Positions 56,551 through 64,000 of a stretch of DNA of 64,000 nucleotides are shown piece by piece. The notes under the pieces were generated by a model. That model made no database searches, was not told the origin of the DNA, and saw only the letters and a list, made by a program, of their open reading frames with translations. Source of the stretch: Nocardia grenadensis NBRC 108939 (GTDB lineage Bacteria; Actinomycetota; Actinomycetes; Mycobacteriales; Mycobacteriaceae); the NCBI RefSeq assembly GCF_001613445.1, contig NZ_BDCJ01000006.1:186001-250000 (forward strand), written 5' to 3'. The position numbers were made by a program, and so were the translations under genes. Numbering within the stretch: the first letter of the stretch is position 1; each line of letters starts with the position of its first letter.

Positions 56551-59500
56551 ATGACTCATCGCCGCCCGCGGCAGGCGGGGCTCGACGACGAACTGACCGA
56601 AGCGCTGGTGGGTACCCGGCGGTTCTTCACCCGCGCGCAGATCTCCCCGGACCGGCGTTCGATGTTCGAGGTGGGCGGGCGGCAGGCGGACGAGTTCTAC
56701 CGGGACCGCTGGAGCCACGACAAGGTGGTGCGTTCTACGCATGGCGTGAACTGCACCGGATCGTGTTCCTGGAAGATCTATGTCAAGGACGGGATCATCA
56801 CCTGGGAGACCCAGCAGACCGACTATCCGTCGGTGGGCCCCGACAAACCCGAATACGAGCCGCGTGGTTGTCCGCGCGGTGCCGCGTTCTCCTGGTACAC
56901 CTACTCGCCGACCCGGGTGCGCTACCCGTATGTGCGAGGTGTGCTGCTGGAGATGTATCGCGCCGCGAAGGCCGCCACCGGCGATCCGGTGACCGCCTGG
57001 GAAACGATCGTCGAGGACCCGGATTCGGCCCGGCGGTACAAATCCGCGCGCGGTAAGGGCGGTCTGGTGCGGGCCACATGGGACGAGGCGACCGAGATGA
57101 TCGCGGCCGCCCATGTGTACACCATCGCCCGGTACGGCCCGGACCGGATCGCGGGGTTCTCACCGATCCCGGCCATGTCGATGGTGTCGCACGCGTCCGG
57201 ATCCCGGTTCGTCTCGCTGGTGGGCGGGACGATGCTGTCCTTCTACGACTGGTACGCGGATCTTCCGGTGGCCTCGCCGCAGGTGTTCGGCGATCAGACC
57301 GATGTGCCGGAATCGGGGGACTGGTGGGACGCGGGCTATCTGATCATGTGGGGGTCGAATCTGCCGGTGACCCGGACTCCGGACGCGCACTGGATGGCCG
57401 AGGCCCGCTACCGCGGGCAGAAGGTCGTCGCGGTCTCCCCGGACTACGCCGACAATGTGAAGTTCGCCGACGAATGGCTGGCGCCGCACCCCGGTACCGA
57501 CGGCGCGCTGGCCATGGCGATGGGGCAGGTGGTGCTGCGCGAGTTCTTCGTGGACCGCGAGGTGCCGTATTTCGCGAGCTACGTGCGTCAGTTCACCGAT
57601 CTGCCGTTCCTGGTCCGGCTGGTGGAGACCGAGGGCGGCTACACCCCGGGCAAGTTCCTGACCGCCGCCGACCTCGACGAGCACGCCGGGGTGGAGAACG
57701 CCGCGTTCAAAACGGTGGTGCTCGACGCGGCCGGCCGCCCGGTCGTTCCGAACGGTTCGGTGGGTCATCGCTACGGCGAAGCCGGGGTGGGGAACTGGAA
57801 TCTCGACCTCGAGGGGGTGGTGCCCCGGTTGACACTGTTCGGCGAGACTGCGGTGTCCGTGCTGCTGCCCCGCTTCGACACCGCGGCCGGTGACGATCCG
57901 ACGCTCCGGCGCGGCGTGCCGGCGCGGCGGGTGAACGGCCAGCTGGTCACCACGGTGTTCGACCTGATGCTGGCGCAGTACGGGGTGCACCGGGACGGCC
58001 TGCCCGGGGTCTGGCCCATCGACTACGACGATTTCTCGCACCCATATACCCCGGCCTGGCAGGAAACGATCACCGGTGTACCGGCCGCCGCGGTCCTGCG
58101 GATCGCGCGCGAGTTCGCGGCCAATGCCGAGGAGAGCCACGGCCGCTCGATGATCATCATGGGCGCCGGGACCAATCACTGGTTCCACTCCGACACGATC
58201 TACCGAGCGTTCCTCGCCCTGACCACCCTCACCGGATGCCAGGGCGTGAACGGTGGTGGCTGGGCACACTATGTGGGCCAGGAGAAATGCCGGCCGGTCA
58301 CCGGGTGGACACAGCTGGCCTCGGCCCTCGATTGGTCGCGGCCGGCGCGGCAGATGATCCAGACCGCCTTCTGGTACCTGCATTCCGACCAGTTCCGGTA
58401 CGACTGGTTCGGTGCCGACAGACTCTCGGCCACCCCGGGCGCCGGCCGGCTGGCGGGGATGAGCACCGCCGACGTGATCGCGCAATCCGCGCGTCTGGGC
58501 TGGATGCCGTCGTATCCGACCTTCGACCGCAACCCATTGGAAGTGGCCGATGCCGCCGCGGCCGAGGGCGGCTCGGTGGCGGGCTATGTGGTCTCCGAAC
58601 TGCGTTCGGGACGGATGCGTTTCGCCTGCGAGGACCCCGATGCCCCGGAGAACTTCCCGCGGATACTGAATGTGTGGCGGGCCAACCTGCTCGGTTCCTC
58701 GGCCAAGGGCAACGAGTACTTTCTCGAACATCTGCTGGGCACCGAATCGTCGCTGCGCGCCAAACCCACTCCGGCCGGCGCCCGCCCGCGTGATGTGGTG
58801 TGGCGGCCGGACGCGCCGCGCGGCAAACTCGACCTGCTGCTGACCCTCGATTTCCGGATGACCAGCACCACCCTGTTCTCCGATATCGTGCTGCCGGCCG
58901 CGACCTGGTACGAGAAGCACGATCTGAACACCACCGATATGCACCCATTCGTGCACTCGTTCAACCCCGCCATCGCACCGCCCTGGCAGACCCGCACCGA
59001 TTGGGACGCCTTCCGGGCCATCGCCGAGAAGTTCAGCGAACTCGCCGGTCCGCGGCTCGGGGTCCGCAAGGATGTGGTCGCGGTGCCGCTGCTGCACGAC
59101 ACCCCGGACGAACTGGCCACCCCGCATGGCCGGGTCGCGGATTGGAAGACCGCGGATGTGGAACCCGTTCCCGGGGTGACCATGCCGAAACTGGTGGTAG
59201 TGGAGCGCGATTACGGCGCGATCGCGGCGAAGATGAACGCGCTCGGCCCGCTGGCGGAGAAACTCGGCGGCACCACCAAAGGCGTCACCTTCGATTTCGG
59301 GCCGGAGGTCGAGTACCTGCGGCACAAGAACGGCGTGGTCCGCGGCGGACCGGCCGACGGGCGGCCGTCGTTGCAGCGCGGTATCCAGGCGTGCGAGGCG
59401 ATCCTGGCGCTGTCCGGCACCACCAACGGGCGCCTGGCCACCGAGGGTTTCCGCACCCTCGAACAGCGCACCGGAGTGCGGCTGGCCGATCTGGCCGCCG

Positions 59501-60240
59501 AACACGAGGGTAAACAGATCACCTTCGCCGACACCCAGGCCGCCCCGGTACCGGTGATCACCTCGCCGGAATGGTCGGGGTCGGAAACCGGGGGGCGCCG
59601 GTATTCGCCGTTCACCATCAATATCGAACGCCGAAAACCCTGGCATACGCTCACCGGCCGCCAGCATTTCTATCTCGACCACGACTGGATGACCGAACTC
59701 GGCGAGGGGCTGCCGGTGTACCGGCCGCCGCTGAACATGGCCGCACTGTTCGGCGAACCCGTGCTCGGTTCGACGGGGGAACTGGGCGTCACCGTCCGCT
59801 ATCTCACTCCGCACAGCAAATGGTCCATCCATTCCGAATACCAGGACAACCTGTTCATGCTGAGTCTTTCGCGCGGCGGGCCCACCATCTGGATGGCGCC
59901 CGCGGATGCCGCGACCATCGGCGTGGCCGACAACGAATGGGTCGAGGCGGTCAATCGCAACGGTGTAGTGGTGGCGCGGGCGGTGGTCTCGCACCGGATG
60001 CCCGCCGGGACCGTGTACATGTACCACGCACAGGACCGGCTCATCGATGTGCCGATCAGCGAGACCTCCGGGCAGCGCGGCGGTATCCACAATTCGCTGA
60101 CCCGGCTGCTGGTCAAACCCAGCCACCTCATCGGCGGCTACGCCCAGCTCAGTTTCGCGTTCAACTATCTCGGACCCACCGGTAATCAACGCGACGAGGT
60201 GACCGTGATCCGTCGTCGCAGCCAGGAGGTGAGCTACTGA
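56551..60240 (+). CDS. narG: respiratory nitrate reductase alpha subunit
   Basis: A 1229-residue catalytic subunit carrying the bis-MGD molybdenum cofactor and the FS0 cluster. The FS0 ligands are in HGVNCTGSC (His, Cys, Cys) and RGCPRG. The Mo-proximal segment SFYDWYADLPVASPQVFGDQTD contains the Asp ligand. NarG C-terminal blocks such as GRQHFYLDHDWM and VKPSHLIGGYAQLSFAFNY are present. Nitrate is reduced to nitrite on the cytoplasmic side with electrons from quinol. AAGGAGGT lies just upstream of ATG 56551. It overlaps narH by 1 nt. Confidence 0.98.
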   Translation: MTHRRPRQAGLDDELTEALVGTRRFFTRAQISPDRRSMFEVGGRQADEFYRDRWSHDKVVRSTHGVNCTGSCSWKIYVKDGIITWETQQTDYPSVGPDKPEYEPRGCPRGAAFSWYTYSPTRVRYPYVRGVLLEMYRAAKAATGDPVTAWETIVEDPDSARRYKSARGKGGLVRATWDEATEMIAAAHVYTIARYGPDRIAGFSPIPAMSMVSHASGSRFVSLVGGTMLSFYDWYADLPVASPQVFGDQTDVPESGDWWDAGYLIMWGSNLPVTRTPDAHWMAEARYRGQKVVAVSPDYADNVKFADEWLAPHPGTDGALAMAMGQVVLREFFVDREVPYFASYVRQFTDLPFLVRLVETEGGYTPGKFLTAADLDEHAGVENAAFKTVVLDAAGRPVVPNGSVGHRYGEAGVGNWNLDLEGVVPRLTLFGETAVSVLLPRFDTAAGDDPTLRRGVPARRVNGQLVTTVFDLMLAQYGVHRDGLPGVWPIDYDDFSHPYTPAWQETITGVPAAAVLRIAREFAANAEESHGRSMIIMGAGTNHWFHSDTIYRAFLALTTLTGCQGVNGGGWAHYVGQEKCRPVTGWTQLASALDWSRPARQMIQTAFWYLHSDQFRYDWFGADRLSATPGAGRLAGMSTADVIAQSARLGWMPSYPTFDRNPLEVADAAAAEGGSVAGYVVSELRSGRMRFACEDPDAPENFPRILNVWRANLLGSSAKGNEYFLEHLLGTESSLRAKPTPAGARPRDVVWRPDAPRGKLDLLLTLDFRMTSTTLFSDIVLPAATWYEKHDLNTTDMHPFVHSFNPAIAPPWQTRTDWDAFRAIAEKFSELAGPRLGVRKDVVAVPLLHDTPDELATPHGRVADWKTADVEPVPGVTMPKLVVVERDYGAIAAKMNALGPLAEKLGGTTKGVTFDFGPEVEYLRHKNGVVRGGPADGRPSLQRGIQACEAILALSGTTNGRLATEGFRTLEQRTGVRLADLAAEHEGKQITFADTQAAPVPVITSPEWSGSETGGRRYSPFTINIERRKPWHTLTGRQHFYLDHDWMTELGEGLPVYRPPLNMAALFGEPVLGSTGELGVTVRYLTPHSKWSIHSEYQDNLFMLSLSRGGPTIWMAPADAATIGVADNEWVEAVNRNGVVVARAVVSHRMPAGTVYMYHAQDRLIDVPISETSGQRGGIHNSLTRLLVKPSHLIGGYAQLSFAFNYLGPTGNQRDEVTVIRRRSQEVSY

Positions 60241-61919
60241 TGCGGGTGATGGCGCAGATGGCGATGGTGATGAACCTCGACAAATGTATCGGCTGCCATA
60301 CCTGTTCGGTCACCTGCAAACAGGCGTGGACGAATCGGTCGGGCGTGGAATATGTGTGGTTCAACAATGTGGAGACCCGGCCGGGGCAGGGCTATCCGCG
60401 TACCTACGAGGATCAGGACCGGTGGCGTGGCGGCTGGGAACTGAACTACCGGGGCAGATTGCAACTCAAAGGCGGCGGCCGGCTGCGCAAATTGTTCACC
60501 ATATTCAGCAATCCCATTCTGCCCGCGCTGAGTGATTACTACGAACCCTGGACCTACGACTACGAGAATCTGACCACCGCGCCGGCCCAGCGGCACACTC
60601 CGGTAGCCCGGCCGAAATCGCTGATCAGCGGCGGGGATACGAAAATCGAATGGTCGGCGAACTGGGACGACGATCTCGGCGGCGCGCCCGAATACGGCCA
60701 CCGCGATCCGCTGCTGCGCAAACTGTCCGAACAGGTGCGTTTCGAATTCGAGCAGACCTTCATGTTCTATCTGCCGCGGATCTGCGAACACTGCCTGAAT
60801 CCGTCCTGTGCCGCATCGTGCCCTTCGGGTGCGATCTACAAACGCAGCGAGGACGGCATCGTCCTGGTGGACCAGGACCGGTGCCGGGGCTGGCGAATGT
60901 GTGTCTCGGGCTGTCCCTACAAGAAGGTCTATTTCAATCACCGCACCGGGAAGGCGGAGAAATGCACCTTCTGTTTCCCACGGGTGGAGGTCGGGCTGCC
61001 GACCGTTTGCGCCGAGACCTGCGTGGGCCGACTGCGCTATATCGGGCTCGTTCTCTACGACGCCGACAAAGTGCTGGAGGCCGCGGCCACCCCGGACGAA
61101 CACGGGCTCTACGAAGCGCAACGGGAGGTCTTCCTCGATCCCGCCGACCCCGAGGTGCGGCGGGAGGCCGAACGCGCGGGTATTCCGTGGGACTGGGTGG
61201 AGGCCGCCGACCGGTCGCCGATCTATTCGCTGATCAACACCTACAAGGTCGCGCTGCCCCTGCATCCGGAATACCGCACCATGCCCATGGTCTGGTACAT
61301 CCCGCCGCTGTCGCCGGTGGTCGATATCGTGCGGGATACCGGCCACGACGCCGAGGATCACGGCAATCTCTTCGCCGCGATCGAGGCATTGCGAATTCCG
61401 GTGGACTATCTCGCGCAGCTGTTCACCGCGGGCGATCCCGGCCCAGTGACCGCCATCCTGCGCCGGCTGGCCGCCATGCGCAGCTATATGCGCGATATCA
61501 ATCTCGGCCGGGAACCCCAGGAACGTATCGCCGAGGCGGTCGGTATGTCGGGTGAACAGATCTACGATATGTTCCGGTTGCTCGCCCTCGCCAAATACGA
61601 TGAGCGCTATGTGATTCCACCCGCGCACACCGAATCGGCGCACGGGCTCGAAGAACTCGCCACCGAATGCAGTCTCGACTACGCGGGCGGTCCGGGAATG
61701 ACCGGCTCCGGGCCATTCGGCGAGAATTCGGGTGGGGTCTCGCCCATCGCCGTGGAGAACTTCCGGATGCTGCGCAACCGGCAGACCTCCGAAACCTCCA
61801 CCAGTATCGGCGGCCGTGGCCGGGTGAATCTGCTCAACTGGGACGGAAAGGTTCCCGACGGGCTGTTCCCGCCGGAGGGCGTAAACCGGGGTCCCGGTGA
61901 CATGGAGTCGCCGCGATGA
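60240..61919 (+). CDS. narH: respiratory nitrate reductase beta subunit
   Basis: A 559-residue iron-sulfur subunit with four Cys clusters: CIGCHTCSVTCK near the N-terminus, CEHCLNPSCAASCPSGA, CRGWRMCVSGCPYKK (the Trp in place of Cys marks the 3Fe-4S cluster) and CTFCFPR with CAETCVGR. It carries electrons from NarI to NarG at the inner face of the membrane. Its ATG overlaps the narG stop (TGATG) and its last codons overlap the narJ start by 4 nt. Confidence 0.98.
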   Translation: MRVMAQMAMVMNLDKCIGCHTCSVTCKQAWTNRSGVEYVWFNNVETRPGQGYPRTYEDQDRWRGGWELNYRGRLQLKGGGRLRKLFTIFSNPILPALSDYYEPWTYDYENLTTAPAQRHTPVARPKSLISGGDTKIEWSANWDDDLGGAPEYGHRDPLLRKLSEQVRFEFEQTFMFYLPRICEHCLNPSCAASCPSGAIYKRSEDGIVLVDQDRCRGWRMCVSGCPYKKVYFNHRTGKAEKCTFCFPRVEVGLPTVCAETCVGRLRYIGLVLYDADKVLEAAATPDEHGLYEAQREVFLDPADPEVRREAERAGIPWDWVEAADRSPIYSLINTYKVALPLHPEYRTMPMVWYIPPLSPVVDIVRDTGHDAEDHGNLFAAIEALRIPVDYLAQLFTAGDPGPVTAILRRLAAMRSYMRDINLGREPQERIAEAVGMSGEQIYDMFRLLALAKYDERYVIPPAHTESAHGLEELATECSLDYAGGPGMTGSGPFGENSGGVSPIAVENFRMLRNRQTSETSTSIGGRGRVNLLNWDGKVPDGLFPPEGVNRGPGDMESPR

Positions 61920-62773
61920 AAACGACCAGGACGAACGCCCTCGACCCGGCCACTCGGGCCGCGGCCTGGCAGGTGCAGTCCCTGCTGCTCGGCTATCCGG
62001 ACGAATCCCTGCGCCGTAATCTCGATCTGCTGAGCACGGTGTCGGCGACGCTGCCGCCTCCGGTCGGCGCTCCGCTCACCCGGTTCCTCGGCCATGTGCG
62101 AACCCGGTCTGTCTTCGAACTCGCCGCCGACTATGTGGCGACCTTCGACCACCGCAAACGATTCAGCCCTTATCTCACCTACTTCGCCTACGGTGACACC
62201 CGCAAACGCGGTGTCGCCCTGTTGCGGTTCAAACAGGCGTACCGCGAGGCCGGGCTGACACTCTCCGAGGAGGAACTGCCCGACCACCTGTCCGTGGTGC
62301 TGGAATTCGCCGCGGCCGACAACGCCGAGACCGGGTTGCGTCTGCTCACCGAGCACCGAGCCGGTCTCGAGGTGATGCGTCGCGGTCTGCGGGAGACCGG
62401 CTCGCCCTGGGCCGACGTTCTCGAATCGATCACCGCCACCCTCCCCGCCCTCGCCGGGACCGAAGAGGACGCCGTCGCCCGGCTCATCGCCGCGGGCCCA
62501 CCGGAGGAAGCCGTCGGCCTGGCCCCGTTCGCCCCGCCACAGCACCTCCCCGATCCCGCCGTATTACCAGCGTCCCGGAGAACCCCGGGGGGCACGGAGA
62601 CGGCCGCGACCTTCCCGGGGTCGTCGGCGTTCGAGGTCGGGGCCCGCGCCGGTTCCGGAGCGACAGAGCGAAGGAGCGCAGCGACCGATCGGCGCAGTGG
62701 AGAACCGGGATCACGAGGGCCCCGACATGCGGCGCCGGAGGTGTCGCAAAGCAACACGGAGGCGTGCCGATGA
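61916..62773 (+). CDS. narJ: nitrate reductase assembly chaperone NarJ, with C-terminal extension
   Basis: A 285-residue cytoplasmic chaperone that binds apo-NarG during Mo-cofactor insertion. The usual NarJ core, residues 1 to about 195, includes LLLGYPDESL, ADYVATFDHRKRFSPYLTYF and LRFKQAYREAGL. It is followed by about 85 residues of Gly/Ser/Arg/Ala-rich, apparently disordered sequence (with GATERRSAATDRRSGEPG) not found in typical 200-240-residue NarJ. The extension is in frame and ends in the overlap with narI, so it is probably translated. Confidence 0.93.
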   Translation: MKTTRTNALDPATRAAAWQVQSLLLGYPDESLRRNLDLLSTVSATLPPPVGAPLTRFLGHVRTRSVFELAADYVATFDHRKRFSPYLTYFAYGDTRKRGVALLRFKQAYREAGLTLSEEELPDHLSVVLEFAAADNAETGLRLLTEHRAGLEVMRRGLRETGSPWADVLESITATLPALAGTEEDAVARLIAAGPPEEAVGLAPFAPPQHLPDPAVLPASRRTPGGTETAATFPGSSAFEVGARAGSGATERRSAATDRRSGEPGSRGPRHAAPEVSQSNTEACR

Positions 62774-63534
62774 ACTCATTGCTGCTCGCCGCACCTGGTG
62801 AGAACCTCACCGCGTTCGACATCCTGCTGTGGGTCGCCCTGCCCTACGCCGCCATCGCGACCTTCCTGGTGGGCCACTACTGGCGCTACCGCTACGACAA
62901 ATTCGGCTGGACCACCCGCTCCTCCCAGCTCTACGAGAGCCGGCTGCTGCGCCTGGGCAGTCCGCTTTTCCATTACGGAATCCTGCTGGTGATCATGGGC
63001 CATATCGTCGGCCTGCTGGTTCCGGAGGGTTGGACCGAGGCCGTCGGCGTGGGCGATTCGGTGTACCACATGGCCTCCGCCAGTCTCGGGATCGTGGCCG
63101 GTGTCGCCACCCTGGCCGGTGCGGCCATCCTGATCTACCGCCGCCGCACCACCGGACCTGTCTTCTCCGCGACCACCCGCAACGACAAGATCATGTACGT
63201 ACTGCTGCTCGGCACGCTGGTACTGGGCTTCGGCACCACACTGGTGAACAATGCGAACAACCATCCGCACGACTACCGGGAGACGGTCTCCCCGTGGTTC
63301 CGCTCCGTCCTCTCCTTCCGCCCCGACACCGACCTGATCCTCGCCGCGCCCCTCGGTTTCCAGCTCCACGTGATCGCCGCCTGGTTGCTGTTCGCATTCT
63401 GGCCGTTCACCCGGCTGGTCCACGTGTTCTCGATGCCGATCGGGTACCTGACCAGGCCCTATATCGTCTACCGCAGCCGGGACCGGGAGTTGGGATCCAG
63501 GCCGCAGCGGCGGGGGTGGGAACGGATCCAGTAG
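62770..63534 (+). CDS. narI: respiratory nitrate reductase gamma subunit
   Basis: A 254-residue membrane cytochrome b subunit with five helices that oxidises quinol and passes electrons to NarH. His heme ligands are expected in FHYGILLVIMGHIVG and FQLHVIAAWLLFAFWPFTRLVH. The N-terminal DILLWVALPYAAIATFLVGH and mid-chain GTTLVNNANNHPHDYRETVSPW are typical. ATG 62770 is chosen because GGAGG lies 7 nt upstream; it overlaps the narJ stop (ATGA). It completes narGHJI. Confidence 0.98.
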   Translation: MNSLLLAAPGENLTAFDILLWVALPYAAIATFLVGHYWRYRYDKFGWTTRSSQLYESRLLRLGSPLFHYGILLVIMGHIVGLLVPEGWTEAVGVGDSVYHMASASLGIVAGVATLAGAAILIYRRRTTGPVFSATTRNDKIMYVLLLGTLVLGFGTTLVNNANNHPHDYRETVSPWFRSVLSFRPDTDLILAAPLGFQLHVIAAWLLFAFWPFTRLVHVFSMPIGYLTRPYIVYRSRDRELGSRPQRRGWERIQ

Positions 63535-63578
63535 GACGACCGTGTTTCCACTATGCCCTTGTCGGCTATCGACGTATA

Positions 63579-63599
63579 TGACACCATACGCATATGTCA
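63579..63599. promoter_or_regulatory. inverted repeat at the start of the VapBC operon
   Basis: TGACA (63579-63583) and TGTCA (63595-63599), 11 nt apart, flank the vapB start region; the second arm covers its ATG. This is a likely autoregulatory site for the antitoxin. Confidence 0.45.
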
Positions 63600-63827
63600 C
63601 TCAAGCGCACTATGGTGTATGCCGATCCCGAGGATCTCGCGATCATCAAGGAAGCGGCGGCGCGTACACAGACGAGTGAGGCCGAAATAATTCGCGAAGG
63701 TATTCATTTGGCGGCACTCCGAGTACGGCGACGTTCCGAGCCGCTGCGCCTGCGCCGGTTCGCCAGCGGCGATCCCACCCTGGCGGATCGTGTCGACGAA
63801 ATCCTTGCCGACGACGACGCGGAATGA
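63594..63827 (+). CDS. vapB: ribbon-helix-helix antitoxin (VapB family)
   Basis: A 77-residue protein with an N-terminal ribbon-helix-helix DNA-binding unit (MSLKRTMVYADPEDLAII, EAEIIREGIHLAALRVR) and a flexible C-terminal toxin-binding end (GDPTLADRVDEILADDDAE). It is paired by a 4-nt ATGA overlap with the PIN-domain gene. It should neutralise the toxin and repress its own operon. It starts 59 bp after narI and is an independent module. Confidence 0.9.
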   Translation: MSLKRTMVYADPEDLAIIKEAAARTQTSEAEIIREGIHLAALRVRRRSEPLRLRRFASGDPTLADRVDEILADDDAE

Positions 63828-64000
63828 CCGCCTCCACATCTCCGGCGCGTATAGGGATCGTCATCGCGGACACTTCCGGCCTCCTCGCCGCCTTCGATAC
63901 GTCCTCGGCCGAAAGTGACAAGGCTTTCGCGGTCCTCGAATCGGCCGGGCTCGTGGTTCTGTCGCCGCTCGTCCTGGCCGAACTCGACCACGTGGGCCGT
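63824..64000 (+). CDS. vapC: PIN-domain toxin (VapC family), cut by window end
   Basis: The first 59 residues are visible. The PIN fold start IVIADTSGLLAAFD supplies the first catalytic Asp and VVLSPLVLAELDHVGR the conserved Glu of the active site. VapC toxins are RNases that cleave tRNA or rRNA. Translation starts within the vapB stop (ATGA). The remaining acidic residues are beyond the window. Confidence 0.85.
   Translation, partial: MTASTSPARIGIVIADTSGLLAAFDTSSAESDKAFAVLESAGLVVLSPLVLAELDHVGR

Overview
The window is a high-GC, densely coded actinobacterial chromosome segment. It almost certainly comes from Nocardia or a close mycolate-producing relative. The gene families and their order match, from memory, the Mycobacterium tuberculosis stretch from about Rv0861c to Rv0909 plus ligD: XPB helicase, Rv0862c-like, resuscitation-promoting factor, cold-shock protein, DUF2771, MFS, DUF3027, DUF2530, MarR, SpoU methylase, DUF2537, SepH, SerC, CitA, PdxH, GltA, PrrBA, AccD3, EchA6 and an MBL-fold protein. 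GTG starts, 4-nt ATGA/GTGA overlaps and apparent leaderless promoters (a -10 box 6-7 nt upstream of the start codon) recur throughout. No rRNA, tRNA, prophage, transposase or CRISPR array was seen.

Layout. 1-1.0 kb: an IclR regulator cut by the window edge and a 4-oxalocrotonate tautomerase-type enzyme. 1.1-13.3 kb: DNA repair and cell-envelope housekeeping, including XPB helicase with its large helicase-associated partner, an M1 aminopeptidase, Rpf behind a structured (probably c-di-AMP riboswitch) leader, cold-shock protein, MFS and DUF2771 proteins, and glutaminyl cyclase. 13.3-24.5 kb: DUF3027, a sacsin/Hsp90-type ATPase, TetR and MarR regulators, small membrane proteins, a TrmH-type RNA methyltransferase, the cell-division protein SepH and SerC. 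24.5-29.3 kb: central metabolism (CitA, PdxH, GltA) and an FKBP isomerase. 29.3-41 kb: the PrrAB two-component system, a hemophore-like secreted protein, propionyl-CoA synthetase, a four-gene conservon (nitrate-sensor-like kinase with a long LPQR-repeat tail, roadblock, DUF742, GTPase) and AccD3. 41-47.7 kb: a small XRE/membrane-protein module, an aldo/keto reductase, EchA6 with its MBL-fold partner, and the NHEJ ligase LigD between two MT0933-type antitoxin-like genes. 47.7-54.9 kb: a two-gene ECF-type ABC transporter, a CDF metal exporter with a clear promoter/operator, an AraC regulator, a phosphodiesterase and an RluA-type pseudouridine synthase, with a 592-nt non-coding stretch holding a large stem-loop. 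54.9-64 kb: the respiratory nitrate reductase locus narK-narG-narH-narJ-narI, followed by a VapBC toxin-antitoxin pair cut by the window end.

Main functional units: nitrate uptake and respiration (narK-GHJI); redox/energy signalling (PrrAB); signal processing through a small GTPase (conservon); carbon entry to the TCA cycle (CitA, GltA, PrpE, AccD3); DNA repair (XPB, LigD); and resuscitation/cell-wall remodelling (Rpf). The most noteworthy non-gene features are a 17-bp divergent promoter with overlapping -10 boxes, a 38-bp perfect palindrome beside prrA, a 33-pair hairpin element at 53.6 kb, and the operator-bearing promoters of the metal exporter and of the XRE module.
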